From NCBI GenBank assembly GCA_963513935.1, contig OY740769.1:70573712-70637711 (forward strand): a stretch of DNA of 64,000 nt, written 5' to 3'. The notes under the pieces were generated by a model. The model had not been told where the DNA came from. It saw only the letters and a list, made by a program, of their open reading frames with translations, and searched no databases. The position numbers were made by a program, and so were the translations under genes. The DNA is from Aphrophora alni (taxonomy: Eukaryota > Arthropoda > Insecta > Hemiptera > Aphrophoridae). Below, piece by piece: positions 46,988 through 57,094 of this stretch (positions are counted from its first letter, which is position 1; every line of letters starts with the position of its first letter).

Positions 46988-49487
46988 TTTTCTATACAAA
47001 AATAATATTTTTGGGCCGAATAGTAGTGAACGATGTTTTTGAGCTGGGCACTAGGCAGTAGTGCGGTTCTGATTCCAAGAATGTTGAAGAAAGCGTTAGG
47101 GGTGTGTGTAAACAAGGTCAGACATCTGTCAAACAAACAGGTGCATTGTCTGTCGTGAAGTCAGTTCCGTTGTGTTTGCGTGTAGCATAACTTCGGCCGT
47201 CCTTTCGCTTTGTCTTAAGACTTGTTTTCGGTGTGTGATTAAGTGTATATTTTATTACTGTACTGTAATTCCTTTTAGTCGTCTTTAATAGTTTACATAC
47301 GTAGTGCGTTGTAATTAGATTTTAAGATTTGTATTTGCTGTAATTCCTTTTAGTCGTCTTTAATAGTGCGTTGTAATTAGATTTAAAGATTTGTATTTGC
47401 TGTAAATATTTGTTTATAAAATGTCCGAGAAACGGAAGAAAACTATGTTTTCCGTTGAGGAAAAACTCAGTGCAATTAGGCGCTTAGATGCGGGAGAGAC
47501 TGCTAAAAAGATAGCTAATGAGATGGGTGTAGGAACTAGTACGGTGAGTGACTGGAAGAAATCCCGTGAAAAATTGGAAAAATGGTGCTCTAACCAGGCT
47601 TCAAGTTCAGGCATCAAAAAGTGCAAAATGATGAAGACACCACAAAATGACAAAGTCAACGAAGCTCTATTTTTGTGGTTTACACAGTGTAGGTCTAAAG
47701 GATTGCCCGTATCAGGACCTATTTTACAACAAAAAGCTCTTCAGTTTAATAAGGATATGGGAAACGAGTCCGACTTTAAAGCTAGTGAGGGGTGGTTGGG
47801 AAAGTGGAAAAATAGATACGGGATTAGAAAACTTCAAATAAGTGGAGAGAAGCTTTCAGCAAATGAAGGAAGTGTGGAAGAATTTAAACTTTTTTTACAT
47901 AAGCTGCTTGACGAAGAAGGAATTAGTGGAGATCAATTGTACAATTGCGATGAAAGTGGCTTAAACTTTAAAATGTTGCCAAGCTGTACTTTAGCCTCCA
48001 AAGAAGAAGACAGTGCTCCAGGTTATAAAAAGAAAAAGGAAAGAGTCACAATTTTGGCCTGCAGTAACGTAACAGGAAATAATAAATTAAAACTATGTAT
48101 GATCGGCAAATCACAAAAACCGAGGGCGTTCAAAAATTTCAAAGATTATTCTGCTTTGCCAGTATGGTACAGAGGACAAAAAAGTGCATGGATGAACTCT
48201 GCTATTTTTAAGGACTGGTTTAAAAACCAGTTCGTTCCCGCTGTAGAAAAATATTCAGAAGAAAACAACTTGCCTAAAAAAGCTATTTTATTGCTGGACA
48301 ACGCTCCTTCACACCCATCTGCGGATGAACTAAGAAGTGGGGAAATAAAGTGTATCTTCTTGCCACCGAACGTAACATCTCTTTGTCAACCCATGGATCA
48401 AGGTGTCCTCGAAACACTAAAACGGTTATACCGCCGTAAGTTACTCAAAATCATAATTGCTGGTATGGACATGGAAAAAAGTGTTTCACAGTGCCTTAAA
48501 GACGTAGACATGTTAGATGTTGCCTTATGGATTTCTAGTGCTTGGGACGAGATCAAGACAACAACACTTGTAAAATCTTGGAAAAAACTGTTGGACCATA
48601 AAGCAAGCGATGAATGGAGTGAAGTAGTGCCGGAAACTGAAAACCATGAAATGGACACAAATGAAGAGATCGTTGAACTTCTAAGAAACGTTCCCGGTTG
48701 TGACAAAATAAACAGTGATAGTGTGAATGAGTGGATGAAGGAAGATGAAGACCGTGAGTTTACTGACAGTGACATCATTGACTTGGTTAACACAGAGCCA
48801 GCACCTGTCGAAGAAGAACAACAACAACAAATCATGACTCACTGCGAAGCTTTTCAAGCACTTGAACAGCTGATAGACTACGTGGAAGAACAAGAAGAAT
48901 CCTCACCGGCCGATCTCCTTCTTTTTCGTAGATGGAGAGATATTACATCTAAGAAGCGTGTTCAACGAGCCAAGCAAGCTACCATTACATCTTTTTTTAA
49001 TAAAAACTGACGTGAGTACAAATTACTTTACTGTAATGAAAACTAACATTTATCGTAAGTTCATCAAAATTTAACGTGTACAATCCTGTACGTATTTATT
49101 GTACTGTTTTATTTTCTAATCTTCATTTTTCGTTTGATATTTTTAGTTAACACTGTAGACCTAATTATTTGTTGTTTGTGTACTTTATGCTGTACTTTTG
49201 TTACCGGTTACCGTACCGGCAAACTACATAATACTGTAGTACAGTTAAAACGTAACATCTATATATTACAGTAATTTGAAAAACCATAATTAATTTTTAG
49301 AATACTGTGGTAAAGCTACAATTTATAGTAAGCGCAACGCGTTTTAGCGCTAAAAACGTAAATTTGCTACGTTTTGTTCACGTTTAAAACCACTTTAACT
49401 ACATAAAAATAGCCACCCCGAGATCCGGATTTTTCAATATCCGGATCGGCTGGCGCCACATTAATCCGGATTAGAGAGTTTTTACTG
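46877..49487 (+). mobile_element. Complete Tigger/pogo DNA transposon
   Basis: 2611 bp with TIRs CAGTAAACACTCTCTGATCC (46877) and, inverted, CAGTAAAAACTCTCTAATCC (ending 49487). Both extend into GGAT, with about 22 of 24 matching. TA occurs on both sides. It carries one intact transposase gene (47421-49010). A direct duplication in the leader (47264-47338 and 47339-47405) and a 30-odd A tract near 46951-46981 lie upstream of the gene. It is inserted within the DDE region of an older Tigger. Confidence 0.92.
47421..49010 (+). CDS. Tigger/pogo transposase, intact, 529 aa
   Basis: Cut-and-paste transposase of the pogo/Tigger group, acting in the nucleus on its own TIRs. Residues 4-50 form a CENP-B/Psq-type helix-turn-helix (FSVEEKLSAIRRLDAGETAK). 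Residues 75-145 form the second, CENPB-type DNA-binding domain. Residues about 165-370 are the DDE_1 catalytic core with aspartates D177 (YNCDESG), D293 (LLLDNAPSH) and D326 (CQPMDQG), i.e. DD32D spacing typical of Tigger. The acidic tail ends QATITSFF, a canonical PCNA-interacting (PIP) box, as reported for pogo transposase. There is one exon with no stops or frameshifts, and the length is normal for the family. The ATG follows an A-rich leader and begins the conserved N-terminus. Confidence 0.93.
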   Translation: MSEKRKKTMFSVEEKLSAIRRLDAGETAKKIANEMGVGTSTVSDWKKSREKLEKWCSNQASSSGIKKCKMMKTPQNDKVNEALFLWFTQCRSKGLPVSGPILQQKALQFNKDMGNESDFKASEGWLGKWKNRYGIRKLQISGEKLSANEGSVEEFKLFLHKLLDEEGISGDQLYNCDESGLNFKMLPSCTLASKEEDSAPGYKKKKERVTILACSNVTGNNKLKLCMIGKSQKPRAFKNFKDYSALPVWYRGQKSAWMNSAIFKDWFKNQFVPAVEKYSEENNLPKKAILLLDNAPSHPSADELRSGEIKCIFLPPNVTSLCQPMDQGVLETLKRLYRRKLLKIIIAGMDMEKSVSQCLKDVDMLDVALWISSAWDEIKTTTLVKSWKKLLDHKASDEWSEVVPETENHEMDTNEEIVELLRNVPGCDKINSDSVNEWMKEDEDREFTDSDIIDLVNTEPAPVEEEQQQQIMTHCEAFQALEQLIDYVEEQEESSPADLLLFRRWRDITSKKRVQRAKQATITSFFNKN

Positions 49488-50351
49488 TAGTGAAATAAAA
49501 GTTAAATTTCTCCCTCCTAATGTCACATCACTTTTCCACCCTATGGATTATGGGGTGCTTGAAAATATCATGCGTGTTTATCGCAAAGAGCTTTTGAGTA
49601 AGTTGATTGAGGTAGAAGGAAAAGAAAATGTGATTGATTTATTAAAAATAATAAATTTAAAAAATGTCATTTAAATGGTTGCTAACGCATGGGATCATGT
49701 AAAGAGAAGACACTTTGAAGATGTATGAACAAAATTGTAGCCTGCTGCTTGTTAAAATAACACCTGAAGACAACCCTCACACATCAACAAGTGAAATGAT
49801 TGTTTTAGAAGAACACTAGTTCCAAATATTCATCAAAATCTACAAAATAGATGTTCATATCGAAAGTATTAATCTTTGGTTGAATGACGACAACGACGGT
49901 GATTATGGCCAATGACCGACAATGAGATTGTCACGCCATGTACTTCTACATTGGAAGAAGGCAGAAAGGGGGAGTTGGATGGAGAAATAGACAGTGTGGA
50001 ACGGAAGACGATGCATTCAGATACCATGTCACAGCTGGATAATAATCTTGGAGCTAACAGTTTAATACCAAACTGACTAAACTTTGATAGTGAAATTGAC
50101 TACGCTATTGTGCTGCGCTTAAACGTTGCACCAAAGTGAATAAAAAAACTAGAACAATATTTTGTAAAGCAAAATTAAAATTTTTTTTAAATATTATATA
50201 AATATTTTGTAGTATTTTTGTACAGTGAAATAAAGTTTTGCTGCAAAAAATTATTTTATTGCATTTTAGAATTTTTTTCCTGTTTATCCGGATTTTTGAT
50301 TTTTCGGATTACTTCCGGTCCTATTTAATCCGGTTAAACGAGGTTGTACTG

Positions 50352-51381
50352 TTTATAAAAAAAAGAATACCTTCATAGTAGTTTTAACTAAGCTATAACA
50401 TTTCATATTTCCTCAACTTATGAAAGTAAATAAATCATTCTTTTAATTTATTTCTAACTATTAAGTATTGAAAATGGAGTAACATACTAAATATGTAATC
50501 TATGCTAGATCCTAAATTATTCAGCAACTGAATTTTAAATACATCAATGTCACAGAATGAATACTCTATGCAAACATATTACATTACTAAAATTATTCTT
50601 TCTGATATTTATTTAAAACTAACCTACAATAACGGAAAGAAATTTCTTCACATACTCATTAAAAATTTGATAAAAGAAGTCATCAATTACTTCCCATTGT
50701 TTTACCTAAGAACCTAATGGTGTTATTTTTATATAATATCCAAATAATACTGTTTACTGGTGAATCCCCCACTAGTGCCCACCATGTTGGTTATTTTACA
50801 TTGAATTTCTTTATTTGGGTTTATTATTGATTTATTTTCAATTATAGCAAAATCAGCTAAACTTAAAACAATTAATTTTGTAAACACAATGATGATTTTA
50901 AAAAAATGTGTTAACTTGCGATGTATTCCCCTACATGTTTACCTTCCTGACATAATTGCAGCAACATGGTTATAAAGCAGATCATACATTGCTGTTGTAC
51001 CTTTAGTTAATTAATTTATGGAGCAGAGAATAGCTAATCCAAATCATGGTTTACTTTCGCCATTACAATTTATTTATGATCACAATTTATAATAATATTT
51101 ACTAACTAAATATCATAGCAAACATAGGTATAATAGGTATGCCTAACCTAATCAGTAGCATAATATTCAATACTCTAAGTTACTGTTGATTTTTTTTTTT
51201 TTAAAGACCTTTTATCCATATCTATAAAATAGTATGTGTTAATAACTAATAAATTATTTTATTTTATTATTACTAGTAATTTGGACATAATAAACTATGT
51301 TCACTTTTTTAAAAGGAGTAATTTGACGGCCAAGATTAAACTGAAATAAAGTTACTATATTTAATACAATATTTTGTCCAG
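50352..51381. other. LRR gene intron, no gene
   Basis: AT-rich. It ends in the acceptor of LRR exon 2 (attttgtccag). Confidence 0.5.
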
Positions 51382-51599
51382 GTGTTGATCTTCACAGGAA
51401 ACGATATCAAGGAGCTTCCGTGGAATGTTTTTGGGACTCTTAATACTTACTCTCAGTTGAAAGTAATTGATATGTCAAATAATGGAATCCAGGAAATCAG
51501 AGGCAAAACCTACCATAGAGTTAGTAATGTGCAGAGGTTAATCTTGAATCATAATGAAATATCAATTTCATCAGGAGAACCAAACCATCATCATCCTCG
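51382..51599 (+). CDS. LRR cell-surface protein, coding exon 2
   Basis: Enters after acceptor tttgtccag in phase 0 and leaves at donor CG/gtaagt with two bases of a codon left over. It encodes the first LRRs: VLIFTGNDIKELPWNVFG, then LKVIDMSNNGIQEI and VQRLILNHNEISI, matching the LxxLxLxxNxI pattern, followed by a histidine-rich bend (NHHHP). The open frame before the acceptor is closed, so an upstream start within this exon is not needed; GTG at 51382 is an internal valine codon. It continues in frame to exon 3 (CG+A encodes arginine). Confidence 0.85.
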
Positions 51600-52230
51600 G
51601 TAAGTTTGTTTGAAATGTTTTGGTGCTTGCATAACTACCAGTGTAGTGTAATTCCTAAAAAAATAGTTTGAGAAGTACAGTAAATGTCAAAAAAATAACA
51701 CATTGAATAATGTGACGGTTTCTTACTTTGTTAGACTTTTAGAAAGGAATATCTATATATCAAAACTGAACTAATATAGAACTAGATAATAGGAATAGCA
51801 CTCAATTACACACTAGTTTCACTGTTCCAGCTCCAAACATAACTGAAATTGTATACTTTATAATGTGTTCGGTAAACTTGAGGCATCTCACATAAACTTG
51901 TTTGTTGTGATACATCAGAAAATGATTTTCAACAATTTAAAACTTTCTATGATAGACAACAATACATTAATGATGTGACATGGTGTCTAATGCATAAATA
52001 GTTTTAAATATCACACAATCCTGATAACCTTTTTTATTTTCATAACTAAATAATTTCATTTAAGTTGTGAAATATTTTCCATAAAATCTAATTAAGGACA
52101 CTATAAAATGTGTAAATTTGTATTGGTTTATTTTTCACTATTTGTATGATGGGGCTGGATAAGTACCATTAACTTGTTTAATTTAGCCTCAAAATTAAGG
52201 GAGCCGCATTAAGTTATTATACCTACTCTC
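51600..52230. other. LRR gene intron 2, start
   Basis: No recognised element before the piggyBac-type insertion. Confidence 0.5.
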
Positions 52231-52234
52231 TTAA

Positions 52235-53961
52235 CCCTAGAAGCGGCACCGACCCTCTCAGCGGGTCGATTTTTAATGCATGGTCTAGTCTAACGTCCGG
52301 AAAACATGTATTTTGCAATTCAACATTACGCCCACTTAAAATCGTCCTATCGCAATAAATAAAATACCGTTGGAAAGCTAATGTACCTTAGATGCATAAT
52401 CATGCAAAAAAATACCACAAAACGTTATAAATAATATTCCAAAATTGGTGAAGTTCGCATATTTTTGATTCGTAAAATCGTAAATTTCAACTCTGCGGTT
52501 TTTAGTAAACGCCACGTCATTTTCCCCCATATGATTACAAATCTATTTATATGTCAATTAAGTCAACCAAAACAATGTTCTATAGATCACATGTTTCTCT
52601 TTCTAACCGTAGATTACAAATTTTTCTGTGTCTCACAGATCCAGAGATATTTCTACTTGACGAAACTAGAAACTTGACGGCACGAAATTCAATTGGCATT
52701 CGGTGCAGTTAACGAAATGAAATAATCTCTTTTTCATTTCGATTTATTGTTTCGATATTGATAATATGTTGTAGATGACATTTCATTCTTCAAGTTGGTA
52801 CCACTCGATATAGGCAATACTTACTTAGAAGGTTTTGTTTTGATCTCGGAACTTACGCAATTGTGCGACGTAAAAACTGTAACAAATGACGTAGCACATG
52901 TTGTTTTGGGGTTAGATATTTGTTATTTTGAAGGTTTGTGTATACAAATTGTATGTAAATTTTGTATACAAGTTACAATATATGTTTTTATTTCTAAAGT
53001 TTATGTTTTTGAGTGAATTTCTAGTTTGTGAAAGGTTTATATTTGGGATAACCTAAAAGGTAAATTGTAAATCTAGGCTATAACCAAATTTTCTTATATT
53101 GAGTGTTTTACTTGATTATACAAGTGAATATGTGTGTTATTCTTTGTAAAGTATATTGTTTTAGAAAAATCTAATGATTTTGTCTTAGGCCTAGCTTTAG
53201 AAAGTTACTAATTACGCCTAAATTGTTGAGGTGTCTAACCTAACCTAAACCGTCAGAGTATCACTTTTTAGATGAAATCGTTATTTTTATATTGAAAATG
53301 TTACATATTATTATTTTTTCTCCCTAAAAATATTCTCAAATATATTACAAATCTCTAGTAAACGTTGAAAAAAATCAAAACAATCTATTTGTATGGTGTA
53401 ATTAATAATATCTGTGAAATTATTCTCTTTTTACACTTCGATTTTTTTATATTTGACCAAAAAACTCCAAATGTGATACATCTAACTTTTTTTTTCACTA
53501 CACACCTACATTCTATGCACCTTTCTGAATATAATGATATATAGAAGTTCTGTATAAAATATATTTTACTATTTTTAGTGATTTTTTGAAAAACAAAAGA
53601 GAAAATTCAGTTTTTACGTAAAATAATTTTTTAAATTTTGAAAATGTAACAATTTTTTTTTCCCCTAAATATAATGACAAATAATACACAAAACTTTTGT
53701 ATATCTTAGAAAAAGGTGGTAAGCTATTGATTTTGGATGATACAGGTTTTTCTGAAAAATGATAACATCATTTTTTGACATGTAACATACTTACTCCAAA
53801 ACCGTTTCAAAAAAAAAAAATTTCTTACATAGATGAATTCTATGCATCTTTCTGAGAAAAATGATGTCTTATAAATTAGGTTTTGTATAAAAATAATATT
53901 TTTTATTAATTTTTAAACAAACGAAGAATTGTTAAGAAAATTAACCATGCCGCCTCTAGGG
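52235..53961. mobile_element. piggyBac-type non-autonomous element
   Basis: TTAA at 52231-52234 and 53962-53965 flanks termini CCCTAGAAGCGGCA (left) and, inverted, CCCTAGAGGCGGCA (right). TTAA duplication plus a CCCTAGA end is the piggyBac signature. A subterminal inverted pair (gaccctc...gcgggtc) follows the left end. Internally, a degenerate unit (ttctatgcacctttctga / ttctatgcatctttctga, then a 'gttctgtataaaa' block) occurs near 53511 and 53850. No transposase was recognised, and the two frames of about 70 residues at 52465 and 52795 look random. Confidence 0.85.
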
Positions 53962-54486
53962 TTAAATTATACACATTTTAAAAACATTACTATTTCTAGG
54001 CTTCTAGCCAGTCGATTTTCATAATTTTTGGAATAATGAAATCCTTCAGACAGGCAAATAATTGTTAAGGTAATGAAATTCAACCTCTAAGGAGTTTTAA
54101 ATGTCCCATGGTGTTAACATTAGACCGACTAACTGGCAGCAAAAAACAGGTTTATTGAACTTTTAAAATACTTACTCTAGCAATCACATTTACAAATATA
54201 ACATACAATGATTCATTACACACTTCACATGAAATCAAGTTATTATTGAGGTTATGTTGACCAATTAAATCCATAATAAACTGATCATAGAGTTATATAA
54301 ATTGATAGGTTATTTAGAAAGAAATCTATGATTAAAATTATCAAGTTGTAACAAAATTAGGCCATACCCTAGAATTCGATTAGTTGGTTATTTATTTGTT
54401 AATTGTTAGAATTTATTTAGTTGTTTATTTGTTAATTGTTAGAGTTTAGTTAGTTAATCATTTAATTTGTTATTGTTATATATATA

Positions 54487-54662
54487 TGTTATGATTGTAT
54501 TTGAGATAAGATTAGGTTGACGACACTGCAGCAGTCTGGAGGCAAGACGGGTGTAAGCAGGTCGTAGGTAACAGCCTTGTCTGTAGATAGTACATGTATG
54601 TAATAAAGATATTGTAACAATTACAAAGTATAATTTTATTAACAATAACAACAAATATAACA
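54487..54662 (+). repeat. Gypsy 5' LTR
   Basis: 176 bp, TG...CA ends, containing the polyadenylation-like aataaag and start-region signals. Identical to the 3' copy at 59108-59283. Confidence 0.93.
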
Positions 54663-54682
54663 TGGTGGCAGTGGTGAACAAG
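54663..54682 (+). promoter_or_regulatory. Primer-binding site region
   Basis: Begins TGGTGGCAGTGGTGAACAAG directly after the LTR, where a tRNA 3' end would pair (TGG pairs with CCA). The tRNA species was not identified. Confidence 0.5.
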
Positions 54683-54822
54683 TGAAGTGATTATTAATTA
54701 TAAAATGCCTACCTTAAAAAGCATTATTATATAAGACATGTGAACAGCTGGCCGATTGTCGGTAAGTTTTAGTATAGACACGTAAGCCTAAAAAAGTGCA
54801 AAGCTAAATTTATAAATCGTTA

Positions 54823-57090
54823 GTGTTAGTCTATATGGCTAAATTACAACAACAAGAATTAGATATTCCTGAAGCAAAAGACATATTTTTTAAAATGGAT
54901 TATCACTCTAATATTCCTAGTCAAATGTCATTTGAAGGAAACTTGACTGAAAATTGGACAAAGTTTAAACATAAATTTAATCTATATTGTGACGCTTTTT
55001 TAACTGAAAATGTACAAGATAAACGTAAAATTGCGTTATTATTACATTCAATGGGTGATCAAGGTGTTGAAATTTTTAATTCTTTTAATTTAACAAAGGA
55101 AAGTGCAAAAGTGTTTGAACATGTCATAACAGTATTCGATGAATACTTTCTTCCGTTGAACAACGTGACGTTTGAAAGACATATTTTTTTCAACCGGAAA
55201 CAGTTACATAATGAATCATTTGAACAATATATGGCTATACTTAGAAATTTAAGTTCTACATGTGAATTTGGAAATTTAAGGGACAGTCTGGTAACAGATA
55301 TTTTCATTAGTGGAATTACAGATTCATCAGCAAAAGAAATATTACTAAAGACAAAAAATATCGATATAAAATCAGCTTTGGAAATTTGTAAAACAAAGGA
55401 AATGGCTCATAGAAGAGCACGCCATCTAGATATTAAAACTGAAACGGGTACGTCATCAACCGATATTGACTCTATCAACAAAACTAAGAAGCATTATTTA
55501 TTATCAAAGTCAAGCAGCGATAGTAACTTCAAACAAGGACAGGTCAAAAGTAAACATAGGCCTAAATCGTCGTTTCAACAGAAGCAAACAACAGATGTAC
55601 AAGTTCAACGACATAATCGTGTTATACAAACTTCTTGCGGTAAATGTGGTTACAATCATAAGTTTGGTGAATGTTTTGCTTTTGGAAAAAAATGTAATAA
55701 GTGCGGAAAAGCGAATCATTTTGCCAATATGTGTAGATATAATCGCAAATTAGTAAGTACTCTAGACAATACTCAAAAATTTAATAGTCTAGCATCAATA
55801 AGTGATCCTAGTTTAAACTTTATTATAGATATAGTAAATATAAATAGTAATCAAAATTCTGAAGTAGAACAATGGTATGAGAAATTAGTTATTAATGGAA
55901 AAGAATGCCTACTAAAATTAGATACAGGGGCACAAATTAATATTTTATCAATTAAATCATTTAAAGAACTTAAAATTAACCATAAATTTGTAAAAAAGAC
56001 AAACACATCAGTAACGTCTTTTACAAAAAATTGTGTTCCTATATTAGGCACATGTAGTGTTAATTGTCAAGTAAAGGGTAAAACAGAAGTGCATAAATTA
56101 ATATTTTATGTTGCAAATATTAATTGTTCTAATATACTTGGTTTAAAATCTTGTATTGAATTAGATCTCATAAAAAAAATTGAAACTGTAGAGATTTTTA
56201 AGTGTGAGAAATATAAGCAATTATTTGACGAAGGAATCGGTAAAATACCAATTGAAGTAAAGTTACAATTAAAAGACAACACAATACCAGTTGTAAGTCC
56301 ATCTCGTAAAATGCCAGTTTTATTATATGATAAATTAAAAGCAGAACTAAAAAGATTAGTTAAATTAGACATTATAAAAGAGATTAATGAACCAACAGAA
56401 TGGCTTAATCAAATTGTTATTGTAGAAAAGAAAAATGGAGATTTAAGAATTTACTTAGATCCATTTCATTTGAACAATGCAATCAAAAGGTCTCATATAC
56501 AATTTCCAACTTTTGAAGAACTCTCTTCAAAGCTTACAAATGCTAAGTATTTTACTAAGTTAGATGCAAGTGCAGGTTTTTGGATGTTACCTTTAGAAAA
56601 AGAAAGTGCTAAATTATGTGCATTTCAAACTCCTTTTGGAAGATATATTTTTAAACGATTGCCTTTTGGTCTAAATTGCTCAAGTGAAATTTTTTATAAA
56701 ATTATGTTACAAACCTTTGATGAAATACCAGGTGTAATTTTATATATAGACGATATTTTAATACATGCTGATACTATAGAAGAATTAAATAATAGAGTGA
56801 AGCTAGTGTTAGATAGAGCTAAAGACTCTGGAATTAAATTTAACAAAGACAAATGTATTTTTAATGCTAAAGAAGTAACATTTTTAGGTCATAAATTTAG
56901 TGCTAAAGGTATCGAAATAGATCAAAATAAGATAAAAGCGATTGTTGATATGCCTTCACCAAGAGATGCAAGGGCTCTTGAACGTATTTTAGGTATGGTA
57001 AATTACGTTTCGAAATTCATACCCAATTATTCAGAATTAACTAAACCGTTTAGAGATTTATTAAAAAAAGAATGTTTTTGTCTGGAATAA
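54823..57090 (+). CDS. Gypsy gag-protease-RT polyprotein part, 755 aa
   Basis: Gag-like N-terminal region (about residues 1-260) followed by two zinc knuckles (CGKCGYNHKFGEC and CNKCGKANHFANMC, about residues 272-305) that bind element RNA. An aspartic protease with LKLDTGAQINIL follows (about 364-376), then the reverse transcriptase with RLPFGL and the catalytic YIDDILIH (about 640). The frame ends at a stop just where the RNase H linker should continue. Similarity passes into the next frame (57095 onward) after a run of five T at 57074-57078, so the natural product is probably one long polyprotein broken here by one base. This is either an inactivating mutation or an assembly error. The start is the first ATG with gag-like sequence following. 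Confidence 0.9.
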   Translation: MLVYMAKLQQQELDIPEAKDIFFKMDYHSNIPSQMSFEGNLTENWTKFKHKFNLYCDAFLTENVQDKRKIALLLHSMGDQGVEIFNSFNLTKESAKVFEHVITVFDEYFLPLNNVTFERHIFFNRKQLHNESFEQYMAILRNLSSTCEFGNLRDSLVTDIFISGITDSSAKEILLKTKNIDIKSALEICKTKEMAHRRARHLDIKTETGTSSTDIDSINKTKKHYLLSKSSSDSNFKQGQVKSKHRPKSSFQQKQTTDVQVQRHNRVIQTSCGKCGYNHKFGECFAFGKKCNKCGKANHFANMCRYNRKLVSTLDNTQKFNSLASISDPSLNFIIDIVNINSNQNSEVEQWYEKLVINGKECLLKLDTGAQINILSIKSFKELKINHKFVKKTNTSVTSFTKNCVPILGTCSVNCQVKGKTEVHKLIFYVANINCSNILGLKSCIELDLIKKIETVEIFKCEKYKQLFDEGIGKIPIEVKLQLKDNTIPVVSPSRKMPVLLYDKLKAELKRLVKLDIIKEINEPTEWLNQIVIVEKKNGDLRIYLDPFHLNNAIKRSHIQFPTFEELSSKLTNAKYFTKLDASAGFWMLPLEKESAKLCAFQTPFGRYIFKRLPFGLNCSSEIFYKIMLQTFDEIPGVILYIDDILIHADTIEELNNRVKLVLDRAKDSGIKFNKDKCIFNAKEVTFLGHKFSAKGIEIDQNKIKAIVDMPSPRDARALERILGMVNYVSKFIPNYSELTKPFRDLLKKECFCLE

Positions 57091-57094
57091 AACT

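Larger units (their letters stand above)
46560..50351 (+). mobile_element. Older dead Tigger/pogo element, split by a younger Tigger
   Basis: Plus-strand pieces flank the intact Tigger. To its left are FVPGVRKFLKGNNLPEKAIL and FVDN (about 46777-46850). To its right are FLPPNVTSLFHPMDYGVLEN (about 49509-49570, with small frame breaks) and YRKELLSKLIEVEGKENVI. These are consecutive parts of a DDE_1 transposase. The right terminus reads, outward, CAGTACAACCTCGTTTAACC and ends at 50351. The left terminus was not found, so the 5' part is truncated or unrecognisable. Stops make it inactive. Confidence 0.75.

Noticed and set aside
46706..47136. Minus-strand frames with a phenylalanine run
   Set aside because: Translation of the poly(A) tract in the Tigger leader; no conserved domain.
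48398..48835. 145-codon minus-strand frame
   Set aside because: Shadow of the intact Tigger transposase on the opposite strand, rich in serine from the complement of acidic codons.
52465..53016. Two open frames of about 70 codons in the piggyBac-type element
   Set aside because: No transposase motifs, no cysteine-rich tail and no flanking splice sites.
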